Part shown: positions 26,438 to 36,156 of the stretch, one piece after another | How the letters are laid out: every line of letters starts with the position of its first letter | How positions within the stretch are numbered: the stretch's first letter is position 1 | NCBI GenBank assembly: GCA_943372195.1 | Contig: CALRXS010000003.1 | Location: 1-64,000, forward strand | DNA length: 64,000 nucleotides | From: JAEYZM01 sp943372195 | Lineage (GTDB): Bacteria; Bacteroidota; Bacteroidia; Sphingobacteriales; Sphingobacteriaceae | Reading direction: 5' to 3' | Made by a program: the position numbers and the translations under genes | Notes under the pieces: model-generated | Database searches by the model: none | What the model saw: the letters and a program-made list of their open reading frames with translations, nothing else | What the model was told of the DNA's origin: nothing

Positions 26438-28180
26438 ATGTGTAGAATAGCAGGTATTGTCGATCCGAAACGATATAAAGATCAATTAATAGATGATGTA
26501 AATAACATGATTGGCTCTATGATTCATGGTGGCCCCGATGGTCGTGGTATTTTTTCACAAGGTATATTTGCTTTAGGACATTGTAGGTTGTCATTAATAG
26601 ATTTATCAACTGATGCTTCACAGCCAATGATTGATGATACCAATGGAAATGTATTAGTGTACAATGGTGAAATTTATAATTTTAATGAGTTAAAAAAGCA
26701 GTTAACAAAATTCGGACATAAATTTAAATCAAATTCAGATACTGAAGTGATATTAAAGGCATACAAACAATGGGGTATATATTCCTTTGAAAAATTCAAT
26801 GGAATGTTTGCCTTTGTTCTTTATGATAAATCAGCTAACAAAATTATTATAGCAAGAGATCCTAATGGCATTAAACCTCTGTATTTTTATAAAAATGCTG
26901 ATCAATTAATTTTCGCCTCTGAGATTAGAGCTTTTAAAGAGTTTATTAGTGATGAGAATGATTACTGGCGTACATTGTTTTTGAGTTATGGTTTTATTCC
27001 AGAACCATACACAAAATACGAAGATGTTTATATGCTTGAACCATCATCATTTATAGAGTTTGATTTAAGCACATTTGAAATTTCAAAATCCAAATATCAA
27101 TATAAATGCGAAAATGAAATCACCTTTAATAATTTAGACGATATAAAATATTCATTATTAGAATCAGTAAATAGGCATTTAATTTCAGATGCATCTATAG
27201 GATTGTTTTTAAGTGGAGGTATCGATTCATCAATTCTAACAATATTAGCAAGTGCTTCATCAGATAATATAAATACTCTTTCTATTAATTTTCAAGAACA
27301 AGAATATTCAGAGAAGAAATTTCAAGATCTAATTGTAAATATAACTCAATCACATCATCATTCTTTTGAACTTAATAATAAATTATTTGATGAAAATATA
27401 GAGAACATCTTTCAAGCATATGACATGCCTAGTAATGATGGAGTCAATACTTGGTTCATCTCAAAGTTTGCAAAAGATAATGGGTTGAAAGCTGTATTAT
27501 CTGGAATAGGAGCAGATGAAATATTTGGAGGATATCCTTCATTTAATAGAGTAAAGCAATTAAAGAATTTACATGTTTTTAAAAGATTTATTTTATCATC
27601 TAAACAATTACTCCCTTCTAAATATCAAAGATTAGAATTTTTAAAACTAGAAGATAATGTAGCTGACTATTTACTATTACGAGGATTTAATGCTCCAAGT
27701 CAAGTTGCAAAAATTTTAAATACAGAAACAAGTTCAATAGTTAAAGTATTAAATGATTATCGCCCGAATTCATCTATTAAAGTTAATGCAATTTCAGATG
27801 TATCTTCATTAGAGAAGAATATGTACATGAAGAATCAATTACTAAGAGATTCTGATGCAATGAGTATGCAGCATGGAGTTGAGATTAGAGTGCCATTCTT
27901 AGATAATGATTTCTTGAGTCTAATCAATACTATAAAGTCTGATAAATTATTTGAGGTTCCAGGGCAAAAGAAATTGTTAATTAATTCTTTTAAAGATGTA
28001 TTGCCAGATGAAATATGGAATAGACCTAAGAAAGGATTTCAATTTCCATTTAAAGAGTGGTTCAAAACATCAGATTTTGTAAAATCAAAACTTAGCTCAG
28101 ACTTAAAACAAAGAGAGTTTAAAGAATTTAGTACAGGCAAAATTCATTGGTCTAAAATATGGGCATTATCTCAAGTATAA
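26438..28180 (+). CDS. Asparagine synthase-like glutamine amidotransferase
   Basis: A 580-residue class II amidotransferase starting MCRIAGI, so that Cys2 becomes the N-terminal nucleophile after Met removal. The glutaminase domain (about 1-190) includes HGGPDGRG and YNGEIYN; the synthetase domain (about 225-570) has the PP-loop SGGIDSS and SGIGADEIFGGYP. In polysaccharide loci such enzymes are thought to amidate sugar acids, while bona fide AsnB makes asparagine. The locus position favours a surface-sugar role, but asparagine synthesis cannot be excluded. Confidence 0.9.
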   Translation: MCRIAGIVDPKRYKDQLIDDVNNMIGSMIHGGPDGRGIFSQGIFALGHCRLSLIDLSTDASQPMIDDTNGNVLVYNGEIYNFNELKKQLTKFGHKFKSNSDTEVILKAYKQWGIYSFEKFNGMFAFVLYDKSANKIIIARDPNGIKPLYFYKNADQLIFASEIRAFKEFISDENDYWRTLFLSYGFIPEPYTKYEDVYMLEPSSFIEFDLSTFEISKSKYQYKCENEITFNNLDDIKYSLLESVNRHLISDASIGLFLSGGIDSSILTILASASSDNINTLSINFQEQEYSEKKFQDLIVNITQSHHHSFELNNKLFDENIENIFQAYDMPSNDGVNTWFISKFAKDNGLKAVLSGIGADEIFGGYPSFNRVKQLKNLHVFKRFILSSKQLLPSKYQRLEFLKLEDNVADYLLLRGFNAPSQVAKILNTETSSIVKVLNDYRPNSSIKVNAISDVSSLEKNMYMKNQLLRDSDAMSMQHGVEIRVPFLDNDFLSLINTIKSDKLFEVPGQKKLLINSFKDVLPDEIWNRPKKGFQFPFKEWFKTSDFVKSKLSSDLKQREFKEFSTGKIHWSKIWALSQV

Positions 28181-29271
28181 TGAAAATACAATATTTAGCA
28201 TTAACAATATTTTCAGTTAGAGGCGGTATAGAACAAGTATCAAAGAATTGGCTATATACTTTAAATAGATTTTTTAATAATGATATAGTTAATGTTACTT
28301 CATTGTATGATTATTCTTCAGATGCTAAATATATTGATGCTGATAAATTCAAAGGTTATTCTGGCAACAAAATTCAATTCATAATTAATTCTGTTTTATG
28401 CGGAATTAAATCTGATGTTAATATCTTTTCTCATATTCATTTATCAATTATTGCTTTATCAATAAGATTATTCAATAGAAAAACTAAGATTGTTTTTCAA
28501 TTACACGGAATTGAAGTTTGGAGAGAATTATCTTTTATTCAAAAATTTTCTTTGAGAATTTCCGATCAAATAATTTGTGTAAGTGAGTACACGAAAAATG
28601 TAGTATTAAATAAATACCCAGAATTATCTAATAAAACAATTGTACTAAACAACTCATTAGACCCATATCACCAAAGCGGTTTTAATATTGGTTCTAGAGT
28701 AGAATTTAGGGATAATTTATCATTAGATTTAAATGATAAACTTTTGATTTCAGTAGGCCGTTTAAATTCATCAGAAAGTTACAAGGGATATGATAAGGTT
28801 ATTGAATCATTATCAACATTAGGTATTAAGAATGTTTACTATCATATAATTGGCAAATACGATTCATTTGAATTTGATAGAGTATCACATTTAATTTTAA
28901 AGTATAATTTGCAAGAGAATGTAAAGTTAATAGGCTACATTGATGACACAGCCCTTGAGAATTACTTAAATGCTGCTGATGTTTTTGTAATGCCAAGCAA
29001 AGGTGAAGGATTCGGAATTGTATTTATTGAAGCAATGAGTAAAGGATTAAGAGTCTTAGCTGGTAATATGGATGGTAGTATTGATGCAGTGAAAAACTTT
29101 TCAGAATCTAAATTAGTACATCCAGATTCAATTTCTGAAATAAAAGAAGCATTAAAAATTATGTTAAGTGAAAATTTTATAGATATTAATCGTGCACAAT
29201 TATCTAAAAAATGTATTTCAATTTTTAATCATAATAATTTTACTAATCACATTATAAATCTACTTAAGTAA
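28180..29271 (+). CDS. Glycosyltransferase family 4
   Basis: A 363-residue GT-B enzyme. The ATG at 28180 shares its A with the stop of the preceding gene (TAATG) and gives MKIQYLALTIFSVRGGIEQ, with the glycine-rich acceptor loop; an in-frame ATG 21 bases upstream is less likely. The donor-binding half has ISVGRLN and the E-x7-E type motif GEGFGIVFIEAMSKG. It adds one sugar of the repeat unit at the cytoplasmic face; sugar and linkage cannot be predicted. Confidence 0.9.
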   Translation: MKIQYLALTIFSVRGGIEQVSKNWLYTLNRFFNNDIVNVTSLYDYSSDAKYIDADKFKGYSGNKIQFIINSVLCGIKSDVNIFSHIHLSIIALSIRLFNRKTKIVFQLHGIEVWRELSFIQKFSLRISDQIICVSEYTKNVVLNKYPELSNKTIVLNNSLDPYHQSGFNIGSRVEFRDNLSLDLNDKLLISVGRLNSSESYKGYDKVIESLSTLGIKNVYYHIIGKYDSFEFDRVSHLILKYNLQENVKLIGYIDDTALENYLNAADVFVMPSKGEGFGIVFIEAMSKGLRVLAGNMDGSIDAVKNFSESKLVHPDSISEIKEALKIMLSENFIDINRAQLSKKCISIFNHNNFTNHIINLLK

Positions 29272-29272
29272 T

Positions 29273-30091
29273 ATGGAAATAATAATAGAAGCAGGTAGAG
29301 CTGAGAAAAATTATTGGAAAGATCTATGGCGATATAGAGAGTTGTTTTACATTTTAGCTTGGCGTGATATAAAGGTAAGGTATAAGCAAACTGTTATTGG
29401 TGCAGCATGGAGCATAATTAGGCCCTTGCTAACAATGATAATCTTTACAATAGTATTCAGTAAAGTTGCAAAATTACCATCAGAAGGGAATGTGCCATAT
29501 GCAATTCTAGTATACGCAGCAATGTTACCATGGCAATTTTTCTCAAATGCATTATCAGAGAGTAGTGGTAGTTTAATAGGTAATGCAAATCTAATTACTA
29601 AGGTTTACTTCCCTAGATTGATTATTCCTGCAAGTTCAGTAATTGTAAGTTTAATTGATTTTGCAATTTCTTTTGTGATACTAATTGGATTATGTGTTTG
29701 GTATCAATATATTCCAAGTTGGCACATAGTGTTTCTACCTTTGTTTATAATATTAGTATTTTTTGTGTCATTTGGCTTGGGTTTATTACTAACAGCTCTA
29801 AACGTAAAATATAGAGATTTCAGATATATCATACCCTTCATTATACAATTCGGTTTGTATATTTCGCCAGTAGGATTTAGTAGCACAATAATTCCTGAAA
29901 GGTATCAATGGTTATATTCATTGAATCCTATGGTAGGGGTGATTGATGGGTTTAGGTGGTGTTTGCTAAATAATGATGTAGGCATTAACACTTATTCAGT
30001 AATAACATCCGTATTAATTGCTATGTCTATTACAATTATTGGTGTGCAGTATTTCAGAAAAATGGAAAAAGGATTTGCAGATTCGATATAA
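29273..30091 (+). CDS. ABC-2 polysaccharide exporter permease (Wzm-like)
   Basis: A 272-residue membrane protein with about six hydrophobic helices and the N-terminal amphipathic stretch typical of the family (LFYILAWRDIKVRYKQT, GAAWSIIRPLLTM). This is the transmembrane half of ABC exporters for O-antigen or teichoic-acid type polymers. Its ATPase partner is encoded two genes downstream, with an FkbM methyltransferase between them. It begins 1 bp after the GT4 gene. Confidence 0.94.
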   Translation: MEIIIEAGRAEKNYWKDLWRYRELFYILAWRDIKVRYKQTVIGAAWSIIRPLLTMIIFTIVFSKVAKLPSEGNVPYAILVYAAMLPWQFFSNALSESSGSLIGNANLITKVYFPRLIIPASSVIVSLIDFAISFVILIGLCVWYQYIPSWHIVFLPLFIILVFFVSFGLGLLLTALNVKYRDFRYIIPFIIQFGLYISPVGFSSTIIPERYQWLYSLNPMVGVIDGFRWCLLNNDVGINTYSVITSVLIAMSITIIGVQYFRKMEKGFADSI

Positions 30092-30916
30092 ATGAAAATT
30101 GAGAAAGTTATAAAATTTACGCGTAACTATAAAGGACTTTTAGATGAAAGAATTTCAACATGGTTATATCATAGGTATGTAAGGAATAGATATTATTCTG
30201 GAATAACATGGTTTGATAAAGAAGATATATTCTTACATTACAATTCTAAAGAGTATATTGAAAGAAGAATTTGGATGACTGGTGAATATGAACCAGAAAT
30301 TTGGAAAGCATTTCAATTGCATATAAGTGAGGGTGCTATAACGCTTGATATAGGGGCAAATATTGGTGTTAATTCAATACGAATGTCCAAGCTTGTCGGA
30401 GAAAATGGCAAAGTGTTTTCTATTGAACCTTTTGAAATTAACATAAATAGATTTAATAAAAATATAAATCTTAACGGAATTAAGAATGTCGAGTTAGTGC
30501 CATTTGCATTTGGGAATAAAGATGAATTAAAGAAAGTGCACATCAATTTAGATGAAGAAAACTTAGGTTCTTTATCACTTAGAAATAATAAACCTGGTGA
30601 TATATTAATAAATGTAAAAATTGGCGATGATTGGATTTTGCATAATAAAATAGATAAAATTGATTTCATTAAGATTGACGTTGAAGGATATGAGTGGAAT
30701 GTAATAGATGGCTTGAAAAATACTATTGCTAAGTGTCATCCAAAAATAATAATTGAGTGGGATACAAATTATCAATTAGATGCGGGAATAGATTTAAATG
30801 TTTGGAATGATTTTATAGAAAAAAATAATTACCATATTTATCAAATTGATAGATACGGTTTGAATAAAATAGATAACATAAATGAAGCATTAAATGGTAA
30901 TATCTTGCTAATTTAG
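30092..30916 (+). CDS. FkbM-family methyltransferase (1 of 3)
   Basis: A 274-residue SAM-dependent methyltransferase with motif I LDIGANIGVNS, motif II region FSIEPFEINI and the FkbM hallmark FIKIDVEGYEW. It would O-methylate a sugar of the polymer or cap a chain end. It starts directly after the permease stop and lies between the two halves of the ABC exporter, which suggests that methylation is tied to export. The ABC pathway commonly uses terminal modification as a chain-length signal. Confidence 0.9.
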   Translation: MKIEKVIKFTRNYKGLLDERISTWLYHRYVRNRYYSGITWFDKEDIFLHYNSKEYIERRIWMTGEYEPEIWKAFQLHISEGAITLDIGANIGVNSIRMSKLVGENGKVFSIEPFEININRFNKNINLNGIKNVELVPFAFGNKDELKKVHINLDEENLGSLSLRNNKPGDILINVKIGDDWILHNKIDKIDFIKIDVEGYEWNVIDGLKNTIAKCHPKIIIEWDTNYQLDAGIDLNVWNDFIEKNNYHIYQIDRYGLNKIDNINEALNGNILLI

Positions 30917-30918
30917 AA

Positions 30919-32166
30919 ATGAGATCAATCATAGAAATAAATAATATCTCCAAAAAATATTCATTAGGGCATAAACAAAATCGTGGATATACTGCATTGC
31001 GTGATGTTGTAACGGAGAGTTTGAAAAACATTTTTGGGCAAGGGATGAGTTATAATTCGGAAGAATTTTGGGCACTGAAAGATGTAAGTTTTGAAATTAA
31101 TCGAGGAGATAGAATTGGTATAATAGGCAGGAATGGTGCTGGCAAATCGACACTATTAAAGATATTAAGTAGAATTACAGAACCTACTTCCGGGAGTATT
31201 AAAATTAGAGGTAGAGTTGCTAGCTTATTGGAGGTTGGTACTGGTTTTCATCCTGAATTAACTGGAAGAGAAAATATCTATTTGAATGGAGCAATACTCG
31301 GCATGAGTAGAAAAGAAATTAAATCTAAGTTTGATGAGATTGTAGATTTTGCCGAAACAGAGAAGTTTTTAGATACCCCAGTTAAAAGATATTCATCAGG
31401 CATGTATGTAAGGCTTGCTTTTTCTGTTGCAGCCCATTTGGAACCTGAAATATTAATTGTAGATGAAGTTTTAGCTGTAGGAGATAGTAAATTCCAGGAT
31501 AAATGTTTAGGTAAAATGAAAGATATTTCTAGTAACAAAAATGTAACATTATTATTTGTGAGTCATAATCTAAATATGATAAATACTTTATGTAATAAGG
31601 GTTTGTTACTTGAAAATGGAGAAGTTGTTTGTGATGATACAATAACGAATGTTATTTCTAAATATAATAATACAAATAAAGAACTTGTTAAGTGGGTAAA
31701 TACTGATAAGAATATAAAAAGTGGATTATATATAATTGAGGCTGAAATTTATAATGGCAATAACGGGTCTTTTCTAATTCAAGATGATTTATACATATCA
31801 ATAAAAATAGAAATTCTAGAATCAATTGTAGATTTGGTGATTGGTATAATAATTTTAGATGAACAAAATGTACAACTGATAAGATTAAATTATAATGATT
31901 TTAATGATATAAATTCTCTGTCATTAGGCAAACATACAATAATATTTAAAGTGCCAAAATATACTTTAGCGACTGGTAGGTATTCAATCAGATTTGACAT
32001 CTCAAAGCCTTTTATTTCAATGATCTCAACTACTAACATGGTTTTAAACTTTGAATTATATTCAAATTCAGAATATGGTAACAGATATTTTGTATCTGGC
32101 AATAAAGACTACAACTCAGTTGTTAGACCAAATTGGTTACATAAAATAACTAGTTATAATGAATAA
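30919..32166 (+). CDS. ABC polysaccharide exporter ATPase with C-terminal recognition domain (Wzt-like)
   Basis: A 415-residue ATPase. The nucleotide-binding domain (about 1-240) has Walker A GRNGAGKST, signature YSSGMYVRLAF and Walker B ILIVDEVLAVGD. About 170 more residues form a beta-sandwich-like tail comparable to the Wzt C-terminal domain that binds the terminal modification of the O-antigen. The extra tail suggests that this exporter recognises a capped chain. It overlaps the next FkbM gene by 8 bp. Confidence 0.94.
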   Translation: MRSIIEINNISKKYSLGHKQNRGYTALRDVVTESLKNIFGQGMSYNSEEFWALKDVSFEINRGDRIGIIGRNGAGKSTLLKILSRITEPTSGSIKIRGRVASLLEVGTGFHPELTGRENIYLNGAILGMSRKEIKSKFDEIVDFAETEKFLDTPVKRYSSGMYVRLAFSVAAHLEPEILIVDEVLAVGDSKFQDKCLGKMKDISSNKNVTLLFVSHNLNMINTLCNKGLLLENGEVVCDDTITNVISKYNNTNKELVKWVNTDKNIKSGLYIIEAEIYNGNNGSFLIQDDLYISIKIEILESIVDLVIGIIILDEQNVQLIRLNYNDFNDINSLSLGKHTIIFKVPKYTLATGRYSIRFDISKPFISMISTTNMVLNFELYSNSEYGNRYFVSGNKDYNSVVRPNWLHKITSYNE

Positions 32167-32938
32167 GATTTATGTTTTTATTTTGATATTCTTAGCGAGA
32201 ATATCTAGTAAAGTTGATAGGTTAATACATAATTTGATTAGAAAAAACAAATTACGTTCAACTCCTGCCAATAATTTAAAAAAAGAATATTATAGTACAT
32301 TTGATTTATTGTGGTTAGTTGAAAAAGAAAAATATGAAATCAAATCAATATTTGATATTGGAGCACATCATGGATATTGGACAATACTTGCCAAATCTTT
32401 CTTTCCAAATTCGAAAGTCTATTTATTCGAACCTATTAGTGAACACATGGTTGTTTTGAAAAATAATACAAGCAGCCTATCAAATCTTAACTATTATAAC
32501 ATTGCATTGGGGAGCACATCAGGATATATTAATTTAAATATTGCTACAGATTCTGATTCTTCAAGTATTTTAGATTTTCATACTAATATTTATAATGAAT
32601 TCAAGCAAACCATAGTTGATAAAAAGGTAATACAAATCAAATGTGTTTCTGAATTGATAGCTAATGGAGAACTCGAAATCCCAGATTTAATTAAACTAGA
32701 TATTCAAGGTTATGAACTACTTGCTTTGATGGGCTTTGGAGATTATTTGAAAAGTGTAAAATATATTATCATTGAAGTTTCTTTTATTGAGTTATATGTT
32801 AACCAGCCCTCTTTATCTGATATTATTTCTTTTCTCGATAAAAATCGATTCGCATTGACTTCGATTAGTGAATTGAGAGGTTTTTCAAAAAAAATAATTC
32901 AAACCGATATGCTATTTGTAAATAAGGGGATAGACTAA
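32159..32938 (+). CDS. FkbM-family methyltransferase (2 of 3)
   Basis: A 259-residue protein with FDIGAHHGYW (motif I), LFEPISE (motif II) and LIKLDIQGYE, the FkbM signature. A hydrophobic N-terminal stretch followed by basic residues (IYVFILIFLARISSKVDR) suggests membrane association. It overlaps Wzt by 8 bp and shares one base with the next gene. Confidence 0.88.
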   Translation: MNKIYVFILIFLARISSKVDRLIHNLIRKNKLRSTPANNLKKEYYSTFDLLWLVEKEKYEIKSIFDIGAHHGYWTILAKSFFPNSKVYLFEPISEHMVVLKNNTSSLSNLNYYNIALGSTSGYINLNIATDSDSSSILDFHTNIYNEFKQTIVDKKVIQIKCVSELIANGELEIPDLIKLDIQGYELLALMGFGDYLKSVKYIIIEVSFIELYVNQPSLSDIISFLDKNRFALTSISELRGFSKKIIQTDMLFVNKGID

Positions 32939-34095
32939 TGAATATATACATATCTTTTTTGCAGTCAAAGAACAATTATCCAATTACAGGATATAGTTTT
33001 TGGGAATATTATGTGAAGAATGGAATCGAAGAGTCAGGAAATTTATGGGTTGAATCTTTAGAAATAGATTGGGTATTTCCTCTTTCTACAACAAATGAAA
33101 TAGAGATTTCTAAATGGAAATCTAATACTTGGGATATAGTTTTAAGGGATATAAAATCAAATAAAATTGACTTGTTTTTATGTTATCTATATCCATCAAT
33201 GATTGATGAGAGTGCTTTACTTGAAATAAAAAAACTTGGAATACCATGTGTTAATTTTTATTGTGATAATATAAGGTCATTCAATCATATACCTGATAAC
33301 TACAAACACTTCGATTTGAATTGGGTGCCAGAATTTGAAGCCCTAGAAATGTATAATGAAAAAAAATATCCGCATTTATTATTACCAATGCCAATGTGGG
33401 TACCATACGAATTAAGAAAGATATCAAATCAAGAACAATATGGTACTAGTTTTATAGGCACCTCAGAAAGATCAAGGATACTTTTTTTTAATAAATTGTT
33501 TGATGAACATCCAAATTTAGATATTAGTATTTATGGAAATGGTTGGATTAATGAAAAAGATGATAAAGTATCTTATAGTATTTATGGAGATAAAAATATA
33601 TTACGAACAATTAAAAATCAAATACAATTAGTTGGTAATTATGGATTTAAATCACTAATTAACAAACTTAAAAAAAACAAACAAGTTGAAATTAGTGATA
33701 ATTTGAAAAGTAAAATTCATACCTCTGTCACGCAAAATAAATACTTTGAATTACTAAAACATAGTAAAATTGTCTTAGGATTAAACCGATTCGACAGCAT
33801 TGATCATACAGATAATAATCCAAATAAATATTCAAGACTTAGAGATATTGAAGCTCCAATGCTTGGTGCTTGTTACATAACTGAGTATGTAAATGGATTA
33901 GAGGAGTTTTATGATATAAATAATGATATTCTTGTCTTTAATGATTCAAATGAACTTGTGGATAAGTTACATTATCTATTGGGAAATAAATCTTTGAGAG
34001 AAAAGTTTAGATCAAATGCACAAAAAAAGGCCATTCAATCATTAAGTATACCTAATTCACTTAGCAAAATTATAAATCATTTAAATATCAAATGA
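32938..34095 (+). CDS. CgeB-like glycosyltransferase
   Basis: A 385-residue GT-B type protein. The C-terminal half carries RLRDIEAPMLGACYITEY and a long helix ending LREKFRSNAQKKA, as in the Glyco_trans_1_2/CgeB group. The N-terminal half (FCYLYP, FYCDNIRSF) is diverged. It starts in the stop codon of the FkbM gene. The acceptor and sugar are unknown. Confidence 0.8.
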   Translation: MNIYISFLQSKNNYPITGYSFWEYYVKNGIEESGNLWVESLEIDWVFPLSTTNEIEISKWKSNTWDIVLRDIKSNKIDLFLCYLYPSMIDESALLEIKKLGIPCVNFYCDNIRSFNHIPDNYKHFDLNWVPEFEALEMYNEKKYPHLLLPMPMWVPYELRKISNQEQYGTSFIGTSERSRILFFNKLFDEHPNLDISIYGNGWINEKDDKVSYSIYGDKNILRTIKNQIQLVGNYGFKSLINKLKKNKQVEISDNLKSKIHTSVTQNKYFELLKHSKIVLGLNRFDSIDHTDNNPNKYSRLRDIEAPMLGACYITEYVNGLEEFYDINNDILVFNDSNELVDKLHYLLGNKSLREKFRSNAQKKAIQSLSIPNSLSKIINHLNIK

Positions 34096-34096
34096 T

Positions 34097-35074
34097 ATGA
34101 TTCACGTTTACTATAAAACTTTACCAGAGAAAGATAAATATATCAAACATGATAGATTATTAATTAATTTGATTAAGAAAATATTTGGAAAAGCACCAAT
34201 TGGAGGGTTAAATAAAGTCTTTATTAACTTGATAAAAGGTTTTGATAAACTTTCAGTGGAATATAGCATAAATACCAAATTTGAATATATTAAATCTAAT
34301 GAACCAGTTCTTGTTCTAGGTATAGGAAAATCAGTATTAAATGGATACAATTTAACCAATAAAATTATAGCAGGTATTGGTTTGATGACATATCCAGTTG
34401 AATGGTTATCAATGCGTGAGGATTACCCTATAGTAAAGTATTTACAGCATAGTGAATGGGCAAATAATATCTATAAACCTTACTTTAAAGAAATTTGCGA
34501 AATATGGCCAGTAGGAATAGATACTGATGAATGGATGCCTGAAATTGTAGTAGAGAAAAAAAACAAAGTGCTTATATACAATAAAACTAATTATAATTTA
34601 GATGACTTGAATAAAGATTTAATTAATCCAATTAAAGTTTTTTTGAATAAGTGCAATTTCGAATATGAAGAGATTATTTACGGTAAATACAAATCATCCG
34701 AATATAGAAAAAAATTAAAGGATGCTAAGTTCATGATTTATCTGTCAGAACATGAAAGTCAAGGTATTGCTTATCAAGAATGCTTATCGCTTAATATCCC
34801 AATTTTAGCATGGGATCAAGGTATATTAATGGACCCTAATTATTCTAAATATAAATTAGTATCAGATAATGTTAGTTCTGTCCCGTACTTTGATCATACT
34901 TGTGGTGAAAAATTTAAAACCTATGAAGAGTTTGTAAGTAAATTTGAATTATTATTGCACAATATTAATAGTAAGAAATATAAACCAAGAGAATATATAT
35001 TAAATAATTTAACTCTTGAGAAAAGCACTTGTCGTATTCTAGAAATCATAAAATCAGTTTATCCTAATTATTAA
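34097..35074 (+). CDS. Glycosyltransferase, GT-B type
   Basis: A 325-residue protein with weak but recognisable GT-B features: LGIGKSVLNGY and GIGLMTYPVEW in the first half, YLSEHESQGIAYQECLS (E-x7-E-like) and PILAWDQG in the donor half. It lies between two other glycosyltransferase genes with a 1-bp gap before it. The family assignment is less firm than for its neighbours. Confidence 0.75.
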   Translation: MIHVYYKTLPEKDKYIKHDRLLINLIKKIFGKAPIGGLNKVFINLIKGFDKLSVEYSINTKFEYIKSNEPVLVLGIGKSVLNGYNLTNKIIAGIGLMTYPVEWLSMREDYPIVKYLQHSEWANNIYKPYFKEICEIWPVGIDTDEWMPEIVVEKKNKVLIYNKTNYNLDDLNKDLINPIKVFLNKCNFEYEEIIYGKYKSSEYRKKLKDAKFMIYLSEHESQGIAYQECLSLNIPILAWDQGILMDPNYSKYKLVSDNVSSVPYFDHTCGEKFKTYEEFVSKFELLLHNINSKKYKPREYILNNLTLEKSTCRILEIIKSVYPNY

Positions 35075-35081
35075 TTCAGAA

Positions 35082-36098
35082 TTGAAAATTTTAATCACTG
35101 CTGATCCATACATACCTGTTCCTCCAATACACTACGGTGGAATAGAAAGGATAATTGATATGTTAATAAATGAATATATATTATTAGGCCATGAAGTAAC
35201 ACTTATTGCACACCCTCAATCCAAGCCATCAAAAGATTGCAAACTAATTACATACAGATCAGAAAAAGAGGATTTATTGTACAATACCTATTTAATTACA
35301 AAAACATATTTGAAATATGAATTCGATATAATACATAGCTTCAGTAGACTATTGTATATAATGCCATTGTTGCCTTTTGGAGTACAGAAAATAATGTCAT
35401 ATCAAAGAGAGCCAACAATTTCTCAAATAAGAAAAGCTTTGTTGGTATCAAGGAAAAACACTTTGGTTTTTACAGGTTGTAGTGATTATATCAGTAAACA
35501 AATATCTTCAGTTGGCGAATCACATACAATTTATAACGGAGTGGCGTTAGAATTATTTCATTTTAATAAACATGTTGCAATTGATGCACCTTTAGTTTTC
35601 TTAGGAAGAATTGAGCACATCAAAGGAGCTCATTTAGCAATTGAAATTGCTATCAAAACTAATAGAAAATTAATTATTGCAGGTAATATTCCTCTGGAAC
35701 ACGAGCTGTATTTTGATGAAAAAATTAAACCTTTTTTAAATGAAAAAATTAAATACATTGGTCCAGTAAATGACCAACAGAAGAATGAATTATTGCAGAA
35801 TGCAGCAGCATTTTTAATGCCAATTTTATGGGATGAACCATATGGCATTGTAATGGCTGAAGCAATGGCTTGCGGTACACCGGTTATTGGGCTTTCGAGA
35901 GGATCTGTCCCCGAAGTTGTCGCCAATGGTATATCGGGTTTTGTGTGTAATTCATTGGATGATATGGTAGAGGCTGTTGGTAAAATTAATATGATAAATA
36001 GAGAAGCAGTCAGATTAGAAGTTGAACTAAAGTTTAGTTCAAAAGTAGTTGCTGATAATTATATTCGATTATATAATACTAGATTGGAATTAGTTTAA
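35082..36098 (+). CDS. Glycosyltransferase family 4, TTG start
   Basis: A 338-residue GT4. The N-terminus MKILITADPYIPVPPIHYGG, with the acceptor-side glycine loop, can only be produced from a TTG start at 35082; the first ATG in frame would remove that loop. The donor domain shows FLGRIEHIKGAHLAI and WDEPYGIVMAEAMACGTP with the catalytic E-x7-E. Its start context (AATTGAAAA) is the same as that of the TTG-started gene at 37385. Confidence 0.9.
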   Translation: MKILITADPYIPVPPIHYGGIERIIDMLINEYILLGHEVTLIAHPQSKPSKDCKLITYRSEKEDLLYNTYLITKTYLKYEFDIIHSFSRLLYIMPLLPFGVQKIMSYQREPTISQIRKALLVSRKNTLVFTGCSDYISKQISSVGESHTIYNGVALELFHFNKHVAIDAPLVFLGRIEHIKGAHLAIEIAIKTNRKLIIAGNIPLEHELYFDEKIKPFLNEKIKYIGPVNDQQKNELLQNAAAFLMPILWDEPYGIVMAEAMACGTPVIGLSRGSVPEVVANGISGFVCNSLDDMVEAVGKINMINREAVRLEVELKFSSKVVADNYIRLYNTRLELV

Positions 36099-36156
36099 TG
36101 TTTATTTTTTTTACCAAAAAAGCATTAAATCTGATTAGTTCTAAAAATATATTTAA

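Noticed and set aside
36099..36156. AT-rich spacer as an origin or attachment site
   Set aside because: No DnaA-box cluster or direct repeats are seen; it is a plain AT-rich gap in the operon.
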